DNA of 64,000 nucleotides from Tipula vernalis (Eukaryota > Arthropoda > Insecta > Diptera > Tipulidae): positions 52,576,333 through 52,640,332 of the forward strand of contig OY282560.1 of the NCBI GenBank assembly GCA_958295665.1, read 5' to 3'. Below the pieces are notes generated by a model that saw nothing but the letters and a program-made list of their open reading frames with translations, did not search any database and was not told the DNA's origin. Both the position numbers and the translations under genes were made by a program. Below are positions 10,395 through 21,270 of this stretch, piece by piece (position 1 is the stretch's first letter; each line of letters opens with the position of its first letter).

Positions 10395-11080
10395 TATAGG
10401 CCCCTGTGGGTGTTCCGTTTTGATGAAGCCTATAAATATTTGTAGTTAGGGCTAATCCACTGATCGGCCACTAACTTGCTTTTCGTACTCCCTACGGTTG
10501 TACGGGAATACGGTTTTCGTTTACCGTCGGCTGTGGCTGAGTAACAGACCAGCGGCATTCACTGATTTATATAAATAAAATGCACAACACAAAAGAACGT
10601 ATTTTTATGATTTATATTTATTAAGTTTGGAATACAGGAATTACTATCTTTGAATTAGTATACCATAAAACTGTAAGATACAGCATTGAATATAATGCAA
10701 TATGGTATTTTTGTATCACCAAGAGCAAACGTCGTTGTTGCTCGCAGGAATTTAGCCAAGTAACTAACTTTTTATATTTACCTTTTTTTCTAATTACAAA
10801 ACCGGTTGTTTTGCGCCGCTAGTTTCGATTCTACAGTTTATTATTTTATTCACCACACCATGGAAACGAGTATAATTTACATAATTTTGGGAATTAAATG
10901 TAGAGGTCACCCGGCATAAGGAAAGCGAAACGAGTTGCTTAGTTTGACGTTTCGAAGGTATAAACATTTTATTGCATTTTGCCGACGGAAAAATAAAACT
11001 AATTGATTAAAGTAAATGTACTGCTTTATTGTAAGTTCGTTCCGTTGGCCGTTATCATATAACGCCAACCAATCACCACA
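10395..11080 (-). repeat. 3' LTR of the CsRn1 element
   Basis: 686 bp, apparently identical to 16220-16905. Read on the minus strand it starts TGTGGTGATTGG and ends GGGGCCTATA. The outer edge abuts the AATT duplication. Confidence 0.9.
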
Positions 11081-11092
11081 CACCCCCTTACC
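11081..11092 (-). promoter_or_regulatory. Polypurine tract for plus-strand priming
   Basis: On the minus strand the bases just before the 3' LTR are TAAGGGGGTG. A purine run in this place primes second-strand DNA synthesis in LTR retrotransposons. Confidence 0.7.
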
Positions 11093-11098
11093 AGTGAA

Positions 11099-14000
11099 TT
11101 ACTGATGAACGAAACTTTTGTACCGTGCTGGAGTTATTATTTGTCTCCCGGTTCGTGTTATCGTTGTTGCTGGTGATTTAGTGATTTCGGCGTTCTTTGC
11201 CAGGCAAGAATTCTTACTTCTTGACGGTTCGTGATGTGTTATCTCCTGCTTCCGGAGATCGAACCTCACTTTCACTGGCCGTCTTGTCGCGGACTGCGGT
11301 CTCTGTGGTATCTCTCCGGCTTCTGTGGTGTTCGCTTCGGCCGTCGGTGTCTCGATACTTTTTCCTGGATTTTCGTCGCGCCGCTCTTTTTCGATTTGTT
11401 CGTCGAGTAGATAACATGGCTTCAATCGGTCGATAGATATGTTGCTGCGTCGACCTCGCATTTGTAATTGATATGCCTTCTCCTGTCTCTCTAACACCTG
11501 GAAAGGACCCTCATATGGTGGCTGTAACGATCGTTTCGCTAAGTCAACTCTGACGAATACGTGAGTGCATGTGCCTAGTTCTGGTGATACGAATGATGTC
11601 TGATTTCCGTGTCTTGATGGTGGTGTTGGACGAATGCGCTCGAAGTGGTTATGTAATTCCTTTAGGAATTCTGGCTGCTGAGCGTTGGGTTTGTTTTCTA
11701 CTACTAGCTGGCTTGGTATTCTTATGCTTTCACCGTATACTAGTTCGGCAGAGGATGATTGTAAATCCTCTCTATGCGCCGTTCGTAGTCCGAGGAGTAT
11801 CAGTGGTAATGCTTGCGTCCAGTCCTCTCTTCCTTGGCACATTATTGCTGCTTTCAGTGTCCGGTCCCACCTTTCTATGAACCCGTTGCATTTCGGGTTG
11901 TAGGCTGTGGTCCTTTTACGCTCAAATCCCAACGTCTTAGCGAATTCAGCGAACAATTCCGATTCGAATTGTGATCCTTGGTCGGTGACTATGGACGTTG
12001 GGACCCCGAAACGTGCGATCCAGTGACTTAGCACTGCCCTTGCAACGGTTTCGGCTCGTATGTCTGGCACCGGAACTGCTTCAGTCCACCTTGTGAACCG
12101 GTCTATTATTGTTATACAATAACGTTGTCCTTCGGAGATCGGTAGAGGACCGACTATGTCCATATGGATTTCATGAAACCGCTTGCTGACAGGTGTGAAG
12201 TTTCCGATAGGGCTTTTCGTGTGTCTCGTAACTTTCGCTTTTTGGCAGGCTATGCAGCACTGGACCATTCGCCGTACGTCCTTCTTAATGCCCGGCCATA
12301 TGTACTTCTCCGTCATTGCTTTCACTGTTGCTGCAACTCCAGTATGTGCCAGATTGTGTGTGGCTTCGAACACGTTTTTCCGGAATTTCAATGGAATGAA
12401 TGGTCTTGTTTTTCCTTTTTCGATTTCACAGTAAAGGGTTTTCTTTGAATTGAATGAAATTTGAATTTGGATAAATTTTGATTCGTTATTGGCTTTGATG
12501 AGTTCTCGTAGCTCTTCGTCGTTCTCCTGCGCCTCGGCAATTTCTTCATAGTTGATTGTTTCGGGTAAGTTAATTTGTTCCAATCTTGATAGAGCATCAG
12601 CTACCACGTTTTCGGCTCCTGCGACGTATTGTATATCTGTTGTAAATTGCCCAATATAGTCCAGGTATCTGAACTGACGCGGGGATGCTTTTTCCAAATT
12701 TTGATTAAAAGCGTAAACCAGTGGTTTATGATCTGTATATATGGTTACCGTTCGACCCTCTATGAGATGTTTAAATCTCTTTACTGCGGTATAGATTGCT
12801 AGTAGCTCTCTATCGTAAGCGCTATATTTTTGTTGTGCCGGTGATAACTTAGACGAAAAAAACTGTAGTGGTTTCCACGCCGCGTCGACTTCTTGACTTT
12901 GCTGTTGGATTACTGCCCCCACCGCTGTATCAGAGGCGTCGACCATCATTGATAGCTTCGCCGTTGCTGATGGATGGACCAATATAGTTGCTTCACTCAG
13001 CTGCTTTTTTGCGAAGTTGAACGCGTCCTCAGCTGCTTCCGTCCATTCGATCACTCTTGTGTCATTTTTCCGGCTGCCCCGGAGGTAATCGTTGAGTATA
13101 GATTGGTTTTTACTAGCATTCGGTACAAATATTCTATAGAAATTTATTATTCCTAAGAATCGACGCAGGTGATTTACCGTTTTTGGTAGCGGAATCTTGT
13201 TGATTTCCGTGATGCGCTCTGGAATCGGTTTTATCCCTTCACTGGACACCTCGTGGCCTAAAAATGTGATTTTGTCTTGAGCGAAGTTGCATTTTTCTGC
13301 GTTGATTACCAAACCGTTTGTGCTGAGTCGTGCGAAAATTTCTTCTAAATGTCCTAAATGTTCCTCCATCGAATGTGATGCGATGAGCACGTCGTCCAGG
13401 TAGCTGAAACAATAATCTAGCCCCTGTAAAATGGAATGCATGAAACGTTGGAAAGTATTCCCGGCGTTTCTTAATCCAAACGTCATGCGGACGAATTCGT
13501 ACAACCCGAATGGGGTAGAGATGGCCGTTTTCGCTATATCACCTTCTTCTATTGGAATTTGATGGTATGCTCTTACCAAATCCAGCGTTGAGAATACTTT
13601 TGTGCCCTCCAATTGTTGAACGAAATCCGTGATATACGGAATGGGGTACCTGTCTGGCACTGTCGCCTTATTCAGGGCCCGGTAGTCTCCGCACGGCCTC
13701 CACTCTCCGTTTTTCTTCTGCACAAGGTGCAATGGGCTGGCCCATGGGCTGTCTGACCGTCTACAGATGCCCTGTTCTACCATGTACTGGAACTCTTTTC
13801 TCGCGATCTCCAGTTTCTCTACATTCAACCGTCGCGGCCTGGCAAATACCGGAGGGCCTTTTGTCAATATGTGGTGTGTGACATGATGCTTTGGTTGTTT
13901 CTGCAACTGGTTCTCGCTTGTTAGACTTTTGAATTTCTGCAATAATTTTGCTATCCTCGGGTCCAAATTTGGGTTTACTATCACACGTACTGTCGGTGCT

Positions 14001-14401
14001 GCTTCTCTGGTTCTCGTTGCCACTGAGAAGAGCGTAGTGATAGGATCGATCAGCCGGCCATGTTGAATGTCCACTATGAGTCCCGTTTCTTTTAAGAAAT
14101 CGGCTCCAATTATTGGCATTGTGACTTCGGCGATTATGAATGACCACTGGAATTGTCGGCGTAGTCCCAAATCCATTGTGATCCTGCGGTTTCCGTAGGT
14201 TTTTAATTTGGCGCCGTTTGCTGCATATAAGTACAATTCCGAATGCTGGGTCTTTGATTGTTGTTGGGCTACAGGTATGACGGATACGTCCGCCCCTGTG
14301 TCGATAAGGTAGCTCGTGTTTGTCGTGGCATCGTAAATTTTTAGGCGACAACTGTTACCGTGGTTGGGGCACGTCGCCGAGTGCACCGGTACCCTTAGTT
14401 T
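11099..14401 (-). CDS. pol: Pol polyprotein (protease, RT, RNase H, integrase)
   Basis: About 1,095 codons without interruption. Domains in order: aspartic protease ([13 protein letters not shown], near residue 30); reverse transcriptase with [15 protein letters not shown] and the active-site box [10 protein letters not shown] (about residues 200-340); RNase H with [13 protein letters not shown] and [12 protein letters not shown]; integrase with an HHCC zinc finger ([11 protein letters not shown] ... CCIACQKAK), the DDE residues in [19 protein letters not shown] and [10 protein letters not shown], and a C-terminal domain ending near [12 protein letters not shown]. The frame has no ATG near its start; the first alternative start is a GTG at 14386. 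It overlaps the end of gag in the -1 frame, so it is very probably made as a Gag-Pol fusion by frameshifting at 14398-14404. All key catalytic residues look present, so the element may be competent. Confidence 0.93.
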   Translation of the reverse strand, partial: KLRVPVHSATCPNHGNSCRLKIYDATTNTSYLIDTGADVSVIPVAQQQSKTQHSELYLYAANGAKLKTYGNRRITMDLGLRRQFQWSFIIAEVTMPIIGADFLKETGLIVDIQHGRLIDPITTLFSVATRTREAAPTVRVIVNPNLDPRIAKLLQKFKSLTSENQLQKQPKHHVTHHILTKGPPVFARPRRLNVEKLEIARKEFQYMVEQGICRRSDSPWASPLHLVQKKNGEWRPCGDYRALNKATVPDRYPIPYITDFVQQLEGTKVFSTLDLVRAYHQIPIEEGDIAKTAISTPFGLYEFVRMTFGLRNAGNTFQRFMHSILQGLDYCFSYLDDVLIASHSMEEHLGHLEEIFARLSTNGLVINAEKCNFAQDKITFLGHEVSSEGIKPIPERITEINKIPLPKTVNHLRRFLGIINFYRIFVPNASKNQSILNDYLRGSRKNDTRVIEWTEAAEDAFNFAKKQLSEATILVHPSATAKLSMMVDASDTAVGAVIQQQSQEVDAAWKPLQFFSSKLSPAQQKYSAYDRELLAIYTAVKRFKHLIEGRTVTIYTDHKPLVYAFNQNLEKASPRQFRYLDYIGQFTTDIQYVAGAENVVADALSRLEQINLPETINYEEIAEAQENDEELRELIKANNESKFIQIQISFNSKKTLYCEIEKGKTRPFIPLKFRKNVFEATHNLAHTGVAATVKAMTEKYIWPGIKKDVRRMVQCCIACQKAKVTRHTKSPIGNFTPVSKRFHEIHMDIVGPLPISEGQRYCITIIDRFTRWTEAVPVPDIRAETVARAVLSHWIARFGVPTSIVTDQGSQFESELFAEFAKTLGFERKRTTAYNPKCNGFIERWDRTLKAAIMCQGREDWTQALPLILLGLRTAHREDLQSSSAELVYGESIRIPSQLVVENKPNAQQPEFLKELHNHFERIRPTPPSRHGNQTSFVSPELGTCTHVFVRVDLAKRSLQPPYEGPFQVLERQEKAYQLQMRGRRSNISIDRLKPCYLLDEQIEKERRDENPGKSIETPTAEANTTEAGEIPQRPQSATRRPVKVRFDLRKQEITHHEPSRSKNSCLAKNAEITKSPATTITRTGRQIITPARYKSFVHQ

Positions 14402-15447
14402 TTTGACTTATAATCTTCCCAATGTGGGCAATTTGGACGGCAAATTCGAGCTGCTTCTTGGAAACGCCGGTGGTAGTAGCATACTCGCGGTGCGCTGCTG
14501 CTATCCTCCCCTTTTGGCCCTGGTGTCAGCTTTCGTCCGGACCCTCTGTGTCCCGACTGACTACGTGCTCGTCCTTGGCTCTGGTTTCGCCGCTGTTGGT
14601 TCAACTCCATTTGGTCCAACCGTTTCATTATGGCGTTAATTTGGTGTATTAAATTGTTACCGACATTGTCTGTATTCTCGGTTGCTACGGATAGTACCTG
14701 CGACTGCGTCATGGTCTCTAGTAATCGATCAGCCAACTCAGCCAATTTCGTGGCGGACAATGCTTCGGCTGTTGGTGCTAGTATCTCCTGCGCACGTGGC
14801 GGCAACCTTTTTAGCCACAGTGTTTTTATTAATTCATCGCTGACCACAGATCCACCGCTGGCTTTCAATTGCCGGAGCAATTGAGATGGTTTAAGGTCTC
14901 CCAACTCAATGCCCCGCAGAAGGCGGTGAATCTGCGTCTGGCGTGATTCTCCCAATCGGTCAAGGATAGCTTTTTTTAGGTCGCTGTAGGGTGTTTGTGA
15001 CAATAGTCCTACAATTATGTCGCTGACTTCACGACTCACCCGTTCGTTTAGGGCACAGAGAAGATGGTGGTACTTTGTGGTTTCCCGCGTTATTCCGCTC
15101 AACACGAATTGGGCTTCCACCATATGGAACCACAATCGAGGATCCTGCGACGTTAGCGGCACTATTCGGAGGGAGACCGCTGACATGGAAAGTGCGGCGG
15201 GCACTGTGTGCTGAGGCAACGCGGTAGCGGCATCTGATTCCGTACCTTCTATTGTTGGGTGGCTTTCCGGCGGTGCCGGTTTATTTCCACAGTTTGTTTC
15301 GGCTAACACTCGTCGCCCTGCTGATTGAATTAATAGCTCCATGTCAGTGACCTGGTCGCTACTTGAAGCTTGTAATCCCGATAATCCGTGTGATGTGGCT
15401 TCGTTACCCGCATTTGAGGCACCTGATGAGGTCTCGTTCGTGGACAT
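14395..15447 (-). CDS. gag: CsRn1-type Gag
   Basis: A 350-residue structural protein that would assemble the particle and bind element RNA. It starts at an ATG (MSTNETSSG) and has a low-complexity N terminus. The capsid-like core contains [17 protein letters not shown] and [17 protein letters not shown]. An R-rich linker is followed by a terminal Cys/His motif ([18 protein letters not shown]) near residues 325-345. That CHCC arrangement, in place of a CCHC knuckle, is characteristic of the CsRn1 clade. The frame ends at TAA right after the slippery heptamer, and pol continues in -1. No stops or shifts inside. Confidence 0.9.
   Translation of the reverse strand: MSTNETSSGASNAGNEATSHGLSGLQASSSDQVTDMELLIQSAGRRVLAETNCGNKPAPPESHPTIEGTESDAATALPQHTVPAALSMSAVSLRIVPLTSQDPRLWFHMVEAQFVLSGITRETTKYHHLLCALNERVSREVSDIIVGLLSQTPYSDLKKAILDRLGESRQTQIHRLLRGIELGDLKPSQLLRQLKASGGSVVSDELIKTLWLKRLPPRAQEILAPTAEALSATKLAELADRLLETMTQSQVLSVATENTDNVGNNLIHQINAIMKRLDQMELNQQRRNQSQGRARSQSGHRGSGRKLTPGPKGEDSSSAPRVCYYHRRFQEAARICRPNCPHWEDYKSKN
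14398..14404 (-). promoter_or_regulatory. -1 ribosomal frameshift slippery site A AAA AAC
   Basis: The last gag codons read TCA AAA AAC TAA. This is the classic X XXY YYZ heptamer, in the right phase, placed immediately before the gag stop. A -1 slip leads straight into the pol frame. A downstream RNA structure was not modelled. Confidence 0.85.
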
Positions 15448-16195
15448 TGCTAATCTGTGTAATCACTTCACTTAAAAATTCGCATAACTCGAAAACCCGT
15501 GGTCTCGACGTGAATAAAAAATAACAACGAACAAAACGAAATAACAATAAAACAACGCAATATTATATTTAAATGAAAAAAATTTTATTAATTATGAATA
15601 AATATATGTATACCTGCAATTAAATGTTATATAATCGACCAAAAGCACGGCTTTTCCGTGTTATCAACAATTTCTACGAATAATAGCAATCGTCTCAATT
15701 ACTCCATGCCGAGCAACGTACAGACATATCGAATATGATAAAACAAACCGAAAATATATAGAAATAAAATGACTGACTCGTTTCGATGGTGTGGAGAACG
15801 TAGAATTGCGAAACAAATCGTGGGGAAATTTAGAAAGCGAACAAAAGGTAAAATATAAAATTTATCACTTAGCTCACCTGATCTTCTTCTTGGAAAATCG
15901 ACCCGATATGGTTCCGTGGAACTACCTAGCCGCTTCACTGCCCAATGTCTGACTGGACCTCTGGCTCGTTCTCCTATTTTTAGTTGGCTTTCGCTTTTTC
16001 AGTGAGCGCTTAAGCCTGTAATAATGGTTACGCTTCTTTAGTGTTTTTTTAACGTCAGGCGAGACGTGATTTAACTCGCCGGGACGCTGCGATCGGCCGT
16101 TGGATTACTGTACGTCGATCGCTTATGGCATACGATGGGTTACCGTTTTGCCAAAATACGTGCTTGGGTGGCAAACCGATTCTTAAGCCATACCC
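15448..16195 (-). other. 5' untranslated leader of the CsRn1 element
   Basis: About 750 bp between the primer-binding site and the gag ATG. A 79-codon frame at 15699-15938 has no recognisable domain and is probably chance. The packaging signal is likely here but cannot be pinned down by eye. Confidence 0.6.
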
Positions 16196-16198
16196 AAG

Positions 16199-16216
16199 AT
16201 CACGTCGGGGTCACCA
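16199..16216 (-). promoter_or_regulatory. Primer-binding site complementary to tRNA-Trp
   Basis: The plus strand reads atcacgtcggggtcacca, the same as the 3' end of insect tRNA-Trp including CCA. Read on the element strand it is TGGTGACCCCGACGTGAT, three bases inside the 5' LTR edge. tRNA-Trp priming is a hallmark of CsRn1-clade elements. Confidence 0.85.
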
Positions 16217-16219
16217 GTT

Positions 16220-16905
16220 TATAGGCCCCTGTGGGTGTTCCGTTTTGATGAAGCCTATAAATATTTGTAGTTAGGGCTAATCCACTGATCGGCCACTAAC
16301 TTGCTTTTCGTACTCCCTACGGTTGTACGGGAATACGGTTTTCGTTTACCGTCGGCTGTGGCTGAGTAACAGACCAGCGGCATTCACTGATTTATATAAA
16401 TAAAATGCACAACACAAAAGAACGTATTTTTATGATTTATATTTATTAAGTTTGGAATACAGGAATTACTATCTTTGAATTAGTATACCATAAAACTGTA
16501 AGATACAGCATTGAATATAATGCAATATGGTATTTTTGTATCACCAAGAGCAAACGTCGTTGTTGCTCGCAGGAATTTAGCCAAGTAACTAACTTTTTAT
16601 ATTTACCTTTTTTTCTAATTACAAAACCGGTTGTTTTGCGCCGCTAGTTTCGATTCTACAGTTTATTATTTTATTCACCACACCATGGAAACGAGTATAA
16701 TTTACATAATTTTGGGAATTAAATGTAGAGGTCACCCGGCATAAGGAAAGCGAAACGAGTTGCTTAGTTTGACGTTTCGAAGGTATAAACATTTTATTGC
16801 ATTTTGCCGACGGAAAAATAAAACTAATTGATTAAAGTAAATGTACTGCTTTATTGTAAGTTCGTTCCGTTGGCCGTTATCATATAACGCCAACCAATCA
16901 CCACA
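16220..16905 (-). repeat. 5' LTR of the CsRn1 element
   Basis: 686 bp, apparently identical to the 3' LTR. The transcription start and poly(A) signals expected here were not mapped. Confidence 0.9.
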
Positions 16906-17630
16906 AATTATTACAGCTGGAATAATTATCAGAAACTTCGAACACGGACGTGTCTGATTTCAGTGATATATGTTTCTGTTGTAATAATTATGACATTATT
17001 TTGTATGGAACCAAATTATCACAGCCACTACGTGTTGTAAATTTGACAATTCTGTAATAATATTCATAAACAAAAGCGCGCAATAATAATAATTAAGTCG
17101 CATCACGGTTATTTATTTCTAAAAAAATAGTACAAATAAATTTTTATAAAATTAAGGACGTGTCCGAAGTTTGTGATAATTTTTTTTTTTTGTAATAATT
17201 TTGACAAGTGAAATAATTTTCTCTTCCATATTTGAAATAAGTTCATTTGCTGTCCGAATACTGAAATAGTTTTGACATAATAAAATTTACATTTGGAAAT
17301 ACACCAAACGACAAATTGTACGTAGAGAGTTATTTTAAAGTGTATATATAAAAATGATAGAGGCAGAATTTTATCCAAATTTGGTATTATTTCTATTAAT
17401 TTCGGGTTACATGTGTTTAATGAGAAGAACACGGAACTTTGCGCGACCTTTAATAATGGATCTCCTAAACTCCCAGGTATGATACATTTAAACTTACAGG
17501 TATGTATGTTAGGTATTGCTCTCTAGTATTTATAAATATTAAGAAAATTCATTCTTTGCAGCGACACATAATGTACACAATTCCCCCAACAAACAGTATT
17601 GTTAATTAAATACTTAGTTATAATGATCCT

Positions 17631-17858
17631 GTGACGAGAATGGATTTAAGGATATCTTCTAATACTTTCATCGCTATTAGCAAATTCTTACCCAATAAAA
17701 ACCATGGTTGGGGACCGGAAATGGAACTAATGATATTTTTGCTGTGGCTGGCAAGTGGGACTAATTGTAGAATTGTAGGTGCAGCAATGAACATGTCAAG
17801 ATCCACAGTTTGTGATAATGTTCACAAAACGCTGGACACTAGAAAATGCTGGAAATAA
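17631..17858 (+). pseudogene. HARBI1-type transposase, N-terminal fragment
   Basis: A 75-residue frame (ATG at 17640). It reads SSNTFIAISKFLP, then GPEMELMIFLLWLASGTN, then a helix-turn-helix-like RIVGAAMNMSRSTVCDNVHK. This is the N-terminal DNA-binding portion of PIF/Harbinger transposases: a 'tF..l...L' helix, then 'L..LA.G', then 's.stv'. The frame stops after about 75 codons and the DDE catalytic region is absent. The paralogue at 55145-55372 is nearly identical and stops at the same place, so the truncation predates the duplication. Confidence 0.7.
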
Positions 17859-18074
17859 AATTAAATTAAATTTTTTTAAATATTAAAGTGAGTCTATTTT
17901 TTAGTAAAATTTATCAACAAATTTTAATAATGTAAGTTCTGATTATATTAATTAATATTAATTATCAAGGATTTTTTATAAGACAAGATCAATTACTAAT
18001 TACTAAATCAAGCTAATCTATAAAACAAAACACTAACTTATAATACATTTGTTGTTTCTTGTAGAAAGTTTAGA

Positions 18075-18532
18075 ATTAGAAGTTTTCCAGCTAAACCAAA
18101 ACAAATTTTACTGCAAACATTAACAGAATTGCCAGAAATATTACCTGCATATTATCAAATAAATCAGACGACGAAATACTAAATGATAACAGTGATATAT
18201 CTTTGCCTATTAGTAATAAGGAGATATTTGAACAGTACAGTGCAAGATGTGGGCATGATGACGTTGCAAAATTATTGGTAAATATTTTATTTATTAAAAT
18301 TAATTTTCTAAAAATAATAATAAATTCAGTAATTTTCAGACGAGGAAGCTTTCAACATGCGGAGGAGAAAGTATGCAAAAGGCAGTAAGGAAATTAATTA
18401 ACAAATTGTTGTTGCTAGATATGAAGAGGCAGATAAACTTCACGGGAAAGAATGGGAAAATAAAGTTGAAACAACCCCATTTCGCGCCATCAAACTTATA
18501 AGGAATAAATTATTTAAATTCAAAAGCTGTTG
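18075..18532 (+). pseudogene. Second, unrecognised exon pair of the Harbinger-like element
   Basis: A frame reading SDDEILNDNSDISLPISNK ... CGHDDVAKLL ends at a plausible donor (gtaaat) near 18280. It resumes after an acceptor (ttttcag) near 18341 with DEEAFNMRRRKYAKGS, then crosses one TAA, then QIVVARYEEADKLHGKEW and a stop near 18533. It could be the remains of the accessory protein of a Harbinger element or of a transposase C terminus; I do not recognise the family. The copy at 55590-56048 shares the TAA and has an extra A in the last part. Confidence 0.45.
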
Positions 18533-18559
18533 ATTTTTTATTTAAAATAAATATTTAAA

Positions 18560-19140
18560 AAAATATTTGACCTAAATCACAAAAATTTCACGACCATTTT
18601 TCACACATATTTTGTCGCAAAGTATCAAATAATTAGACACAAAAATGTAATCCATATTTCACAAATTTTGTCATAAAACATCAACAAATTCGTCACAAAA
18701 ATGTTATCCAATATTTGACAATTTTTCAACTAAAACGTTCACAATTTTGTCGTGAAATTTGCCATTTTTTTATGGAAAAAATATGGATTAAAATTCTGTG
18801 TTTTTTATTTCTGATCTAATCAATATCTGATTGATCTGAGTACTAAAAATCTGTGTTTTTACATAGCTTTTTAGTACTCAGATCGATCAGATCAATTAGA
18901 TCGGAAATAAGAAAAAGTAAAACAAAACAATTAATTTTTCACAAAATATTCGACAAATTATCCACAAAAATTCGACGAATTGATCGACAAAATTGTCATA
19001 CAAAAAAGTGACAATTAGGTGATTTCAGGGTACCGTTTGTCGACAAATTATTCACAAAAAATTGACAAATTTTTAAACGATTTGGTCGACAAATCACAAA
19101 TGAATGTCAACTTTTTGTCGATTTTTTGTGACATGTGCTT
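18560..19140. repeat. Cluster of short ACAAAAATT/GTCGACAAATT motifs around a palindrome
   Basis: More than a dozen variants of tcacaaaaattcgacaaatt occur in both orientations over 580 bp. At about 18815-18910 a palindrome (gatctaatc...ctgagtactaaaaa and its complement) lies among them. The same arrangement is kept at 56090-56655. Such clusters are often binding sites for transposase, but that is inference. Confidence 0.6.
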
Positions 19141-19398
19141 ACTGGGGACAATTTTAAATAACTCTCTATAGAGAATTGACATTTGGAAATACAACAAACG
19201 ACAAATTGTGCGTATATACGTACAATTTGTAGTTTGTTGTACATATTTTCAAATGTCAATTTTATTATGTCAAAATTATTTCGTTATTCGGACAGCAAAT
19301 GAACTGATTTCAAATATGGAAGAGAAACTTATTTCACTAATGTCAAATTTATCACAAAAAAATTATTTCGCACAGAAATCGGACACGTTCATAAATAT

Positions 19399-19868
19399 GA
19401 GTACGTTTATGCTTAGGGTTCAACCTGGTTTGAACCTAGGTTAACTTTTACTATAAACGGAGTCGAGTCATCTTGTAGTTAACTCGACTCGACCTAAAAA
19501 ATTTCTAGGGTCGAGTCGAGTTAACTCTAAAAACAGCCACTATAAACGGAGTCGAGTCGAAAAATAAAAACAACAAAAAAATAGTAATAAAAAGACACCA
19601 TTTTGATTTCTTAATTCGTGTGCGAATCTTCGATTTTTGTGTGGCAATAAAACTTTGTTATTTTATTTTTATAAAATTCAGAAAATAATACAAGAAAAAC
19701 ATATAAACATACGATAGTAAATGATTTTTTTTGACGTTTCTGACTCGGTTTCAACCTAGTTTCGACTCGACTACGATTTGACTCTGCAGTATAAACTCTA
19801 AAAAAGATAACTACAAGATGATCCAAAGTTAACTAAAAGATGACTCGACTCTGAGCATAAACGTATTC
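19399..19868. mobile_element. 470-bp foldback MITE with GAGTACGTTTATGCT ends and TAT duplication
   Basis: Ends GAGTACGTTTATGCT and AGCATAAACGTATTC are inverted repeats, bracketed by TAT at 19396-19398 and 19869-19871. The second host copy around 63277 (cataaatattacagctgg across its own insertion) shows the sequence before insertion. The inside is built from repeated gtcgagtcgagttaac blocks in both orientations. Confidence 0.75.
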
Positions 19869-20030
19869 TATTACAGCTGGAATAATTATCAAAAACTCCG
19901 TACACGTCCTAAATTTCAACGAACTTATTGCAAAATATAGAAGAAAAAATTATTGCTCTCTGGCAAAATTATTACAAAAAAAGGAACACATTTATCAAGG
20001 CATACCATTTGAAAACGCTATTTTGTAAAA

Positions 20031-20609
20031 AGCGGAATTAATGTGAACTACATATTGGGTTGAGTCTTAGCTAAAAATATACCTTACTATTTGCATAAAT
20101 AAAAGGAATATAGCAAGATACATTAAGAATATAACTGGCGCTTAAAATAATCAGCGGTAAAAAATGTAAAATCGTTGATCGTCGCATGACTTATACTACC
20201 ATACATTTAAATTGTACAATATACCTAAATTTGAATTTGTGTGTATGTAGGTTTATGCATATAGAAACTAGAATGAAGAACATAGCCAGTAAATGGATAA
20301 AGAAAAATGAAAAAAAAAATACTTTATTGAAATGCCTTAGAAAAGAATAGAATCAAAACCAACAATCCATCCAATTTTTTTTTTATTTTTTATTTAATAC
20401 GTCCACGTGCGCACACAAAGTGTTGTAGTTTTAATTATGTTCCTATCCTTGTTGTACATTATTGTGAAGGAAAACAAAGGAGATTCTTTCGTTTATATGA
20501 TTAAGTTTCACTAGTATGTGTATATATTAAGAAACGAACGATCGTTTCCATACCATACCATTCGCTTATAGATTTTTTTATTTTTTTTTTATTTTGAGAA
20601 TTTTGTCAG
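20031..20609. other. AT-rich spacer, nothing recognised
   Basis: Homopolymer A and T runs only. No reading frame or terminal repeat is supported. Confidence 0.4.
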
Positions 20610-20988
20610 TGTATCCAAAAACATCTATAATTCCAAGACAAACTATTTTTTGTCATTGTCTGGTAATTACTACTGAAGGTAGTATTGGTGACTAAATGAT
20701 GACGGCAACGTCGTATATTACTTTACATTTATTTTCATACAAACACATATTTACTTTTTATTTGTACACTCTTGACAAAAATATTGTACCTTTTTGAATT
20801 CATTTTTGAATTTAATAAAAAAATTATTAAGATAATTTAAATTTAAAAGGTGTCTTAATATTAAAAATCGAATTGTGTCTTAATATTTTAATATTTAACA
20901 TGTAGTAAAGCATTAAAATATGTACGCTTATTCGTATTTTTGAACACAATGAAATGTGCCAATTTTTGGTCTAGAGTGTAATAAAAAT

Positions 20989-21005
20989 AGGTTAGGTTAG
21001 GTTAT
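20989..21005. repeat. Short GGTTA (TTAGG) repeat
   Basis: Three to four units of the same 5-bp repeat seen at the LOA 3' end. It may mark a lost LOA-type 3' tail. Confidence 0.5.
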
Positions 21006-21270
21006 ACATCTTTTTCCTTATGTCAAAAAATATGTACGACCATTGTTGTTATTGTAATTGGTATTATTTTCCAACACAAAACATACACATAAATAGGATT
21101 TGTTTTTACACGATATTATTAAACGGCGTTGCCGTGATGTATATTGTTGTTGTTTCTTATGTATTTTTTGTTTTTTTTTTTCATATTTCATAGCACAAAA
21201 CCAAAACAAATTAGATTAGTGTTGGTTAGTTTTTTTAATGAAGGCTTATATGTATACAACTAACACTATG

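Larger units (their letters stand above)
10395..16905 (-). mobile_element. Complete CsRn1-clade Ty3/gypsy LTR retrotransposon
   Basis: A full element on the minus strand: 5' LTR (16220-16905), primer site complementary to tRNA-Trp, gag, pol in the -1 frame, purine tract, 3' LTR (10395-11080). It is flanked by AATT (10391-10394 and 16906-16909). The LTRs have the same length (686 bp) and I see no difference between them, which points to recent insertion. Two features identify the CsRn1 clade: the tRNA-Trp primer and a Gag with a CHCC-type Cys/His motif instead of the CCHC knuckle. Confidence 0.92.
10283..17098. mobile_element. Foldback element split by the CsRn1 retrotransposon
   Basis: The left arm at 10283-10394 (with gcgcgcttttgtttat, 'cagtggctgtgataatttgg') is repeated in inverted orientation at about 16985-17098. 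The CsRn1 element (10395-16905) is inserted near the inner end of the left arm with a 4-bp AATT duplication. Without that insertion the element would be about 300 bp. Inner parts (attacagctggaataattatc) are shared with the Harbinger-like element ends at 19872 and 63282, so it belongs to or exchanged sequence with that family. Confidence 0.75.
17109..20030 (+). mobile_element. Non-autonomous PIF/Harbinger-like element, copy 1
   Basis: The two ends hold long inverted arms. About 17160-17340 (gacatttggaaatac, gaactt...catatttgaaat, ggacgtgtccga) pairs imperfectly with 19160-19395. The core 17409-19159 recurs nearly unchanged at 54923-56674. The inside carries a HARBI1-type N-terminal transposase fragment, a second decayed frame, and a stretch full of short ACAAAAATTCGAC motifs. 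A foldback MITE (19399-19868) is inserted near the right end. No catalytic domain is present, so movement would need a helper. Confidence 0.65.

Noticed and set aside
11197..13156. Several plus- and minus-strand frames of 60-196 codons inside the CsRn1 pol region
   Set aside because: The pol frame is complete and has all catalytic motifs; these are shadow frames.
15699..15938. 79-codon minus-strand ORF in the CsRn1 leader
   Set aside because: No homologous domain recognised; more likely untranslated leader.
16199..16216. tRNA-Trp gene
   Set aside because: Only the 18 bases of the 3' end are present, in the primer-site position of an LTR element.
17109..17432. 107-codon minus-strand ORF
   Set aside because: It covers an inverted terminal arm with low-complexity F/I/K/N content.
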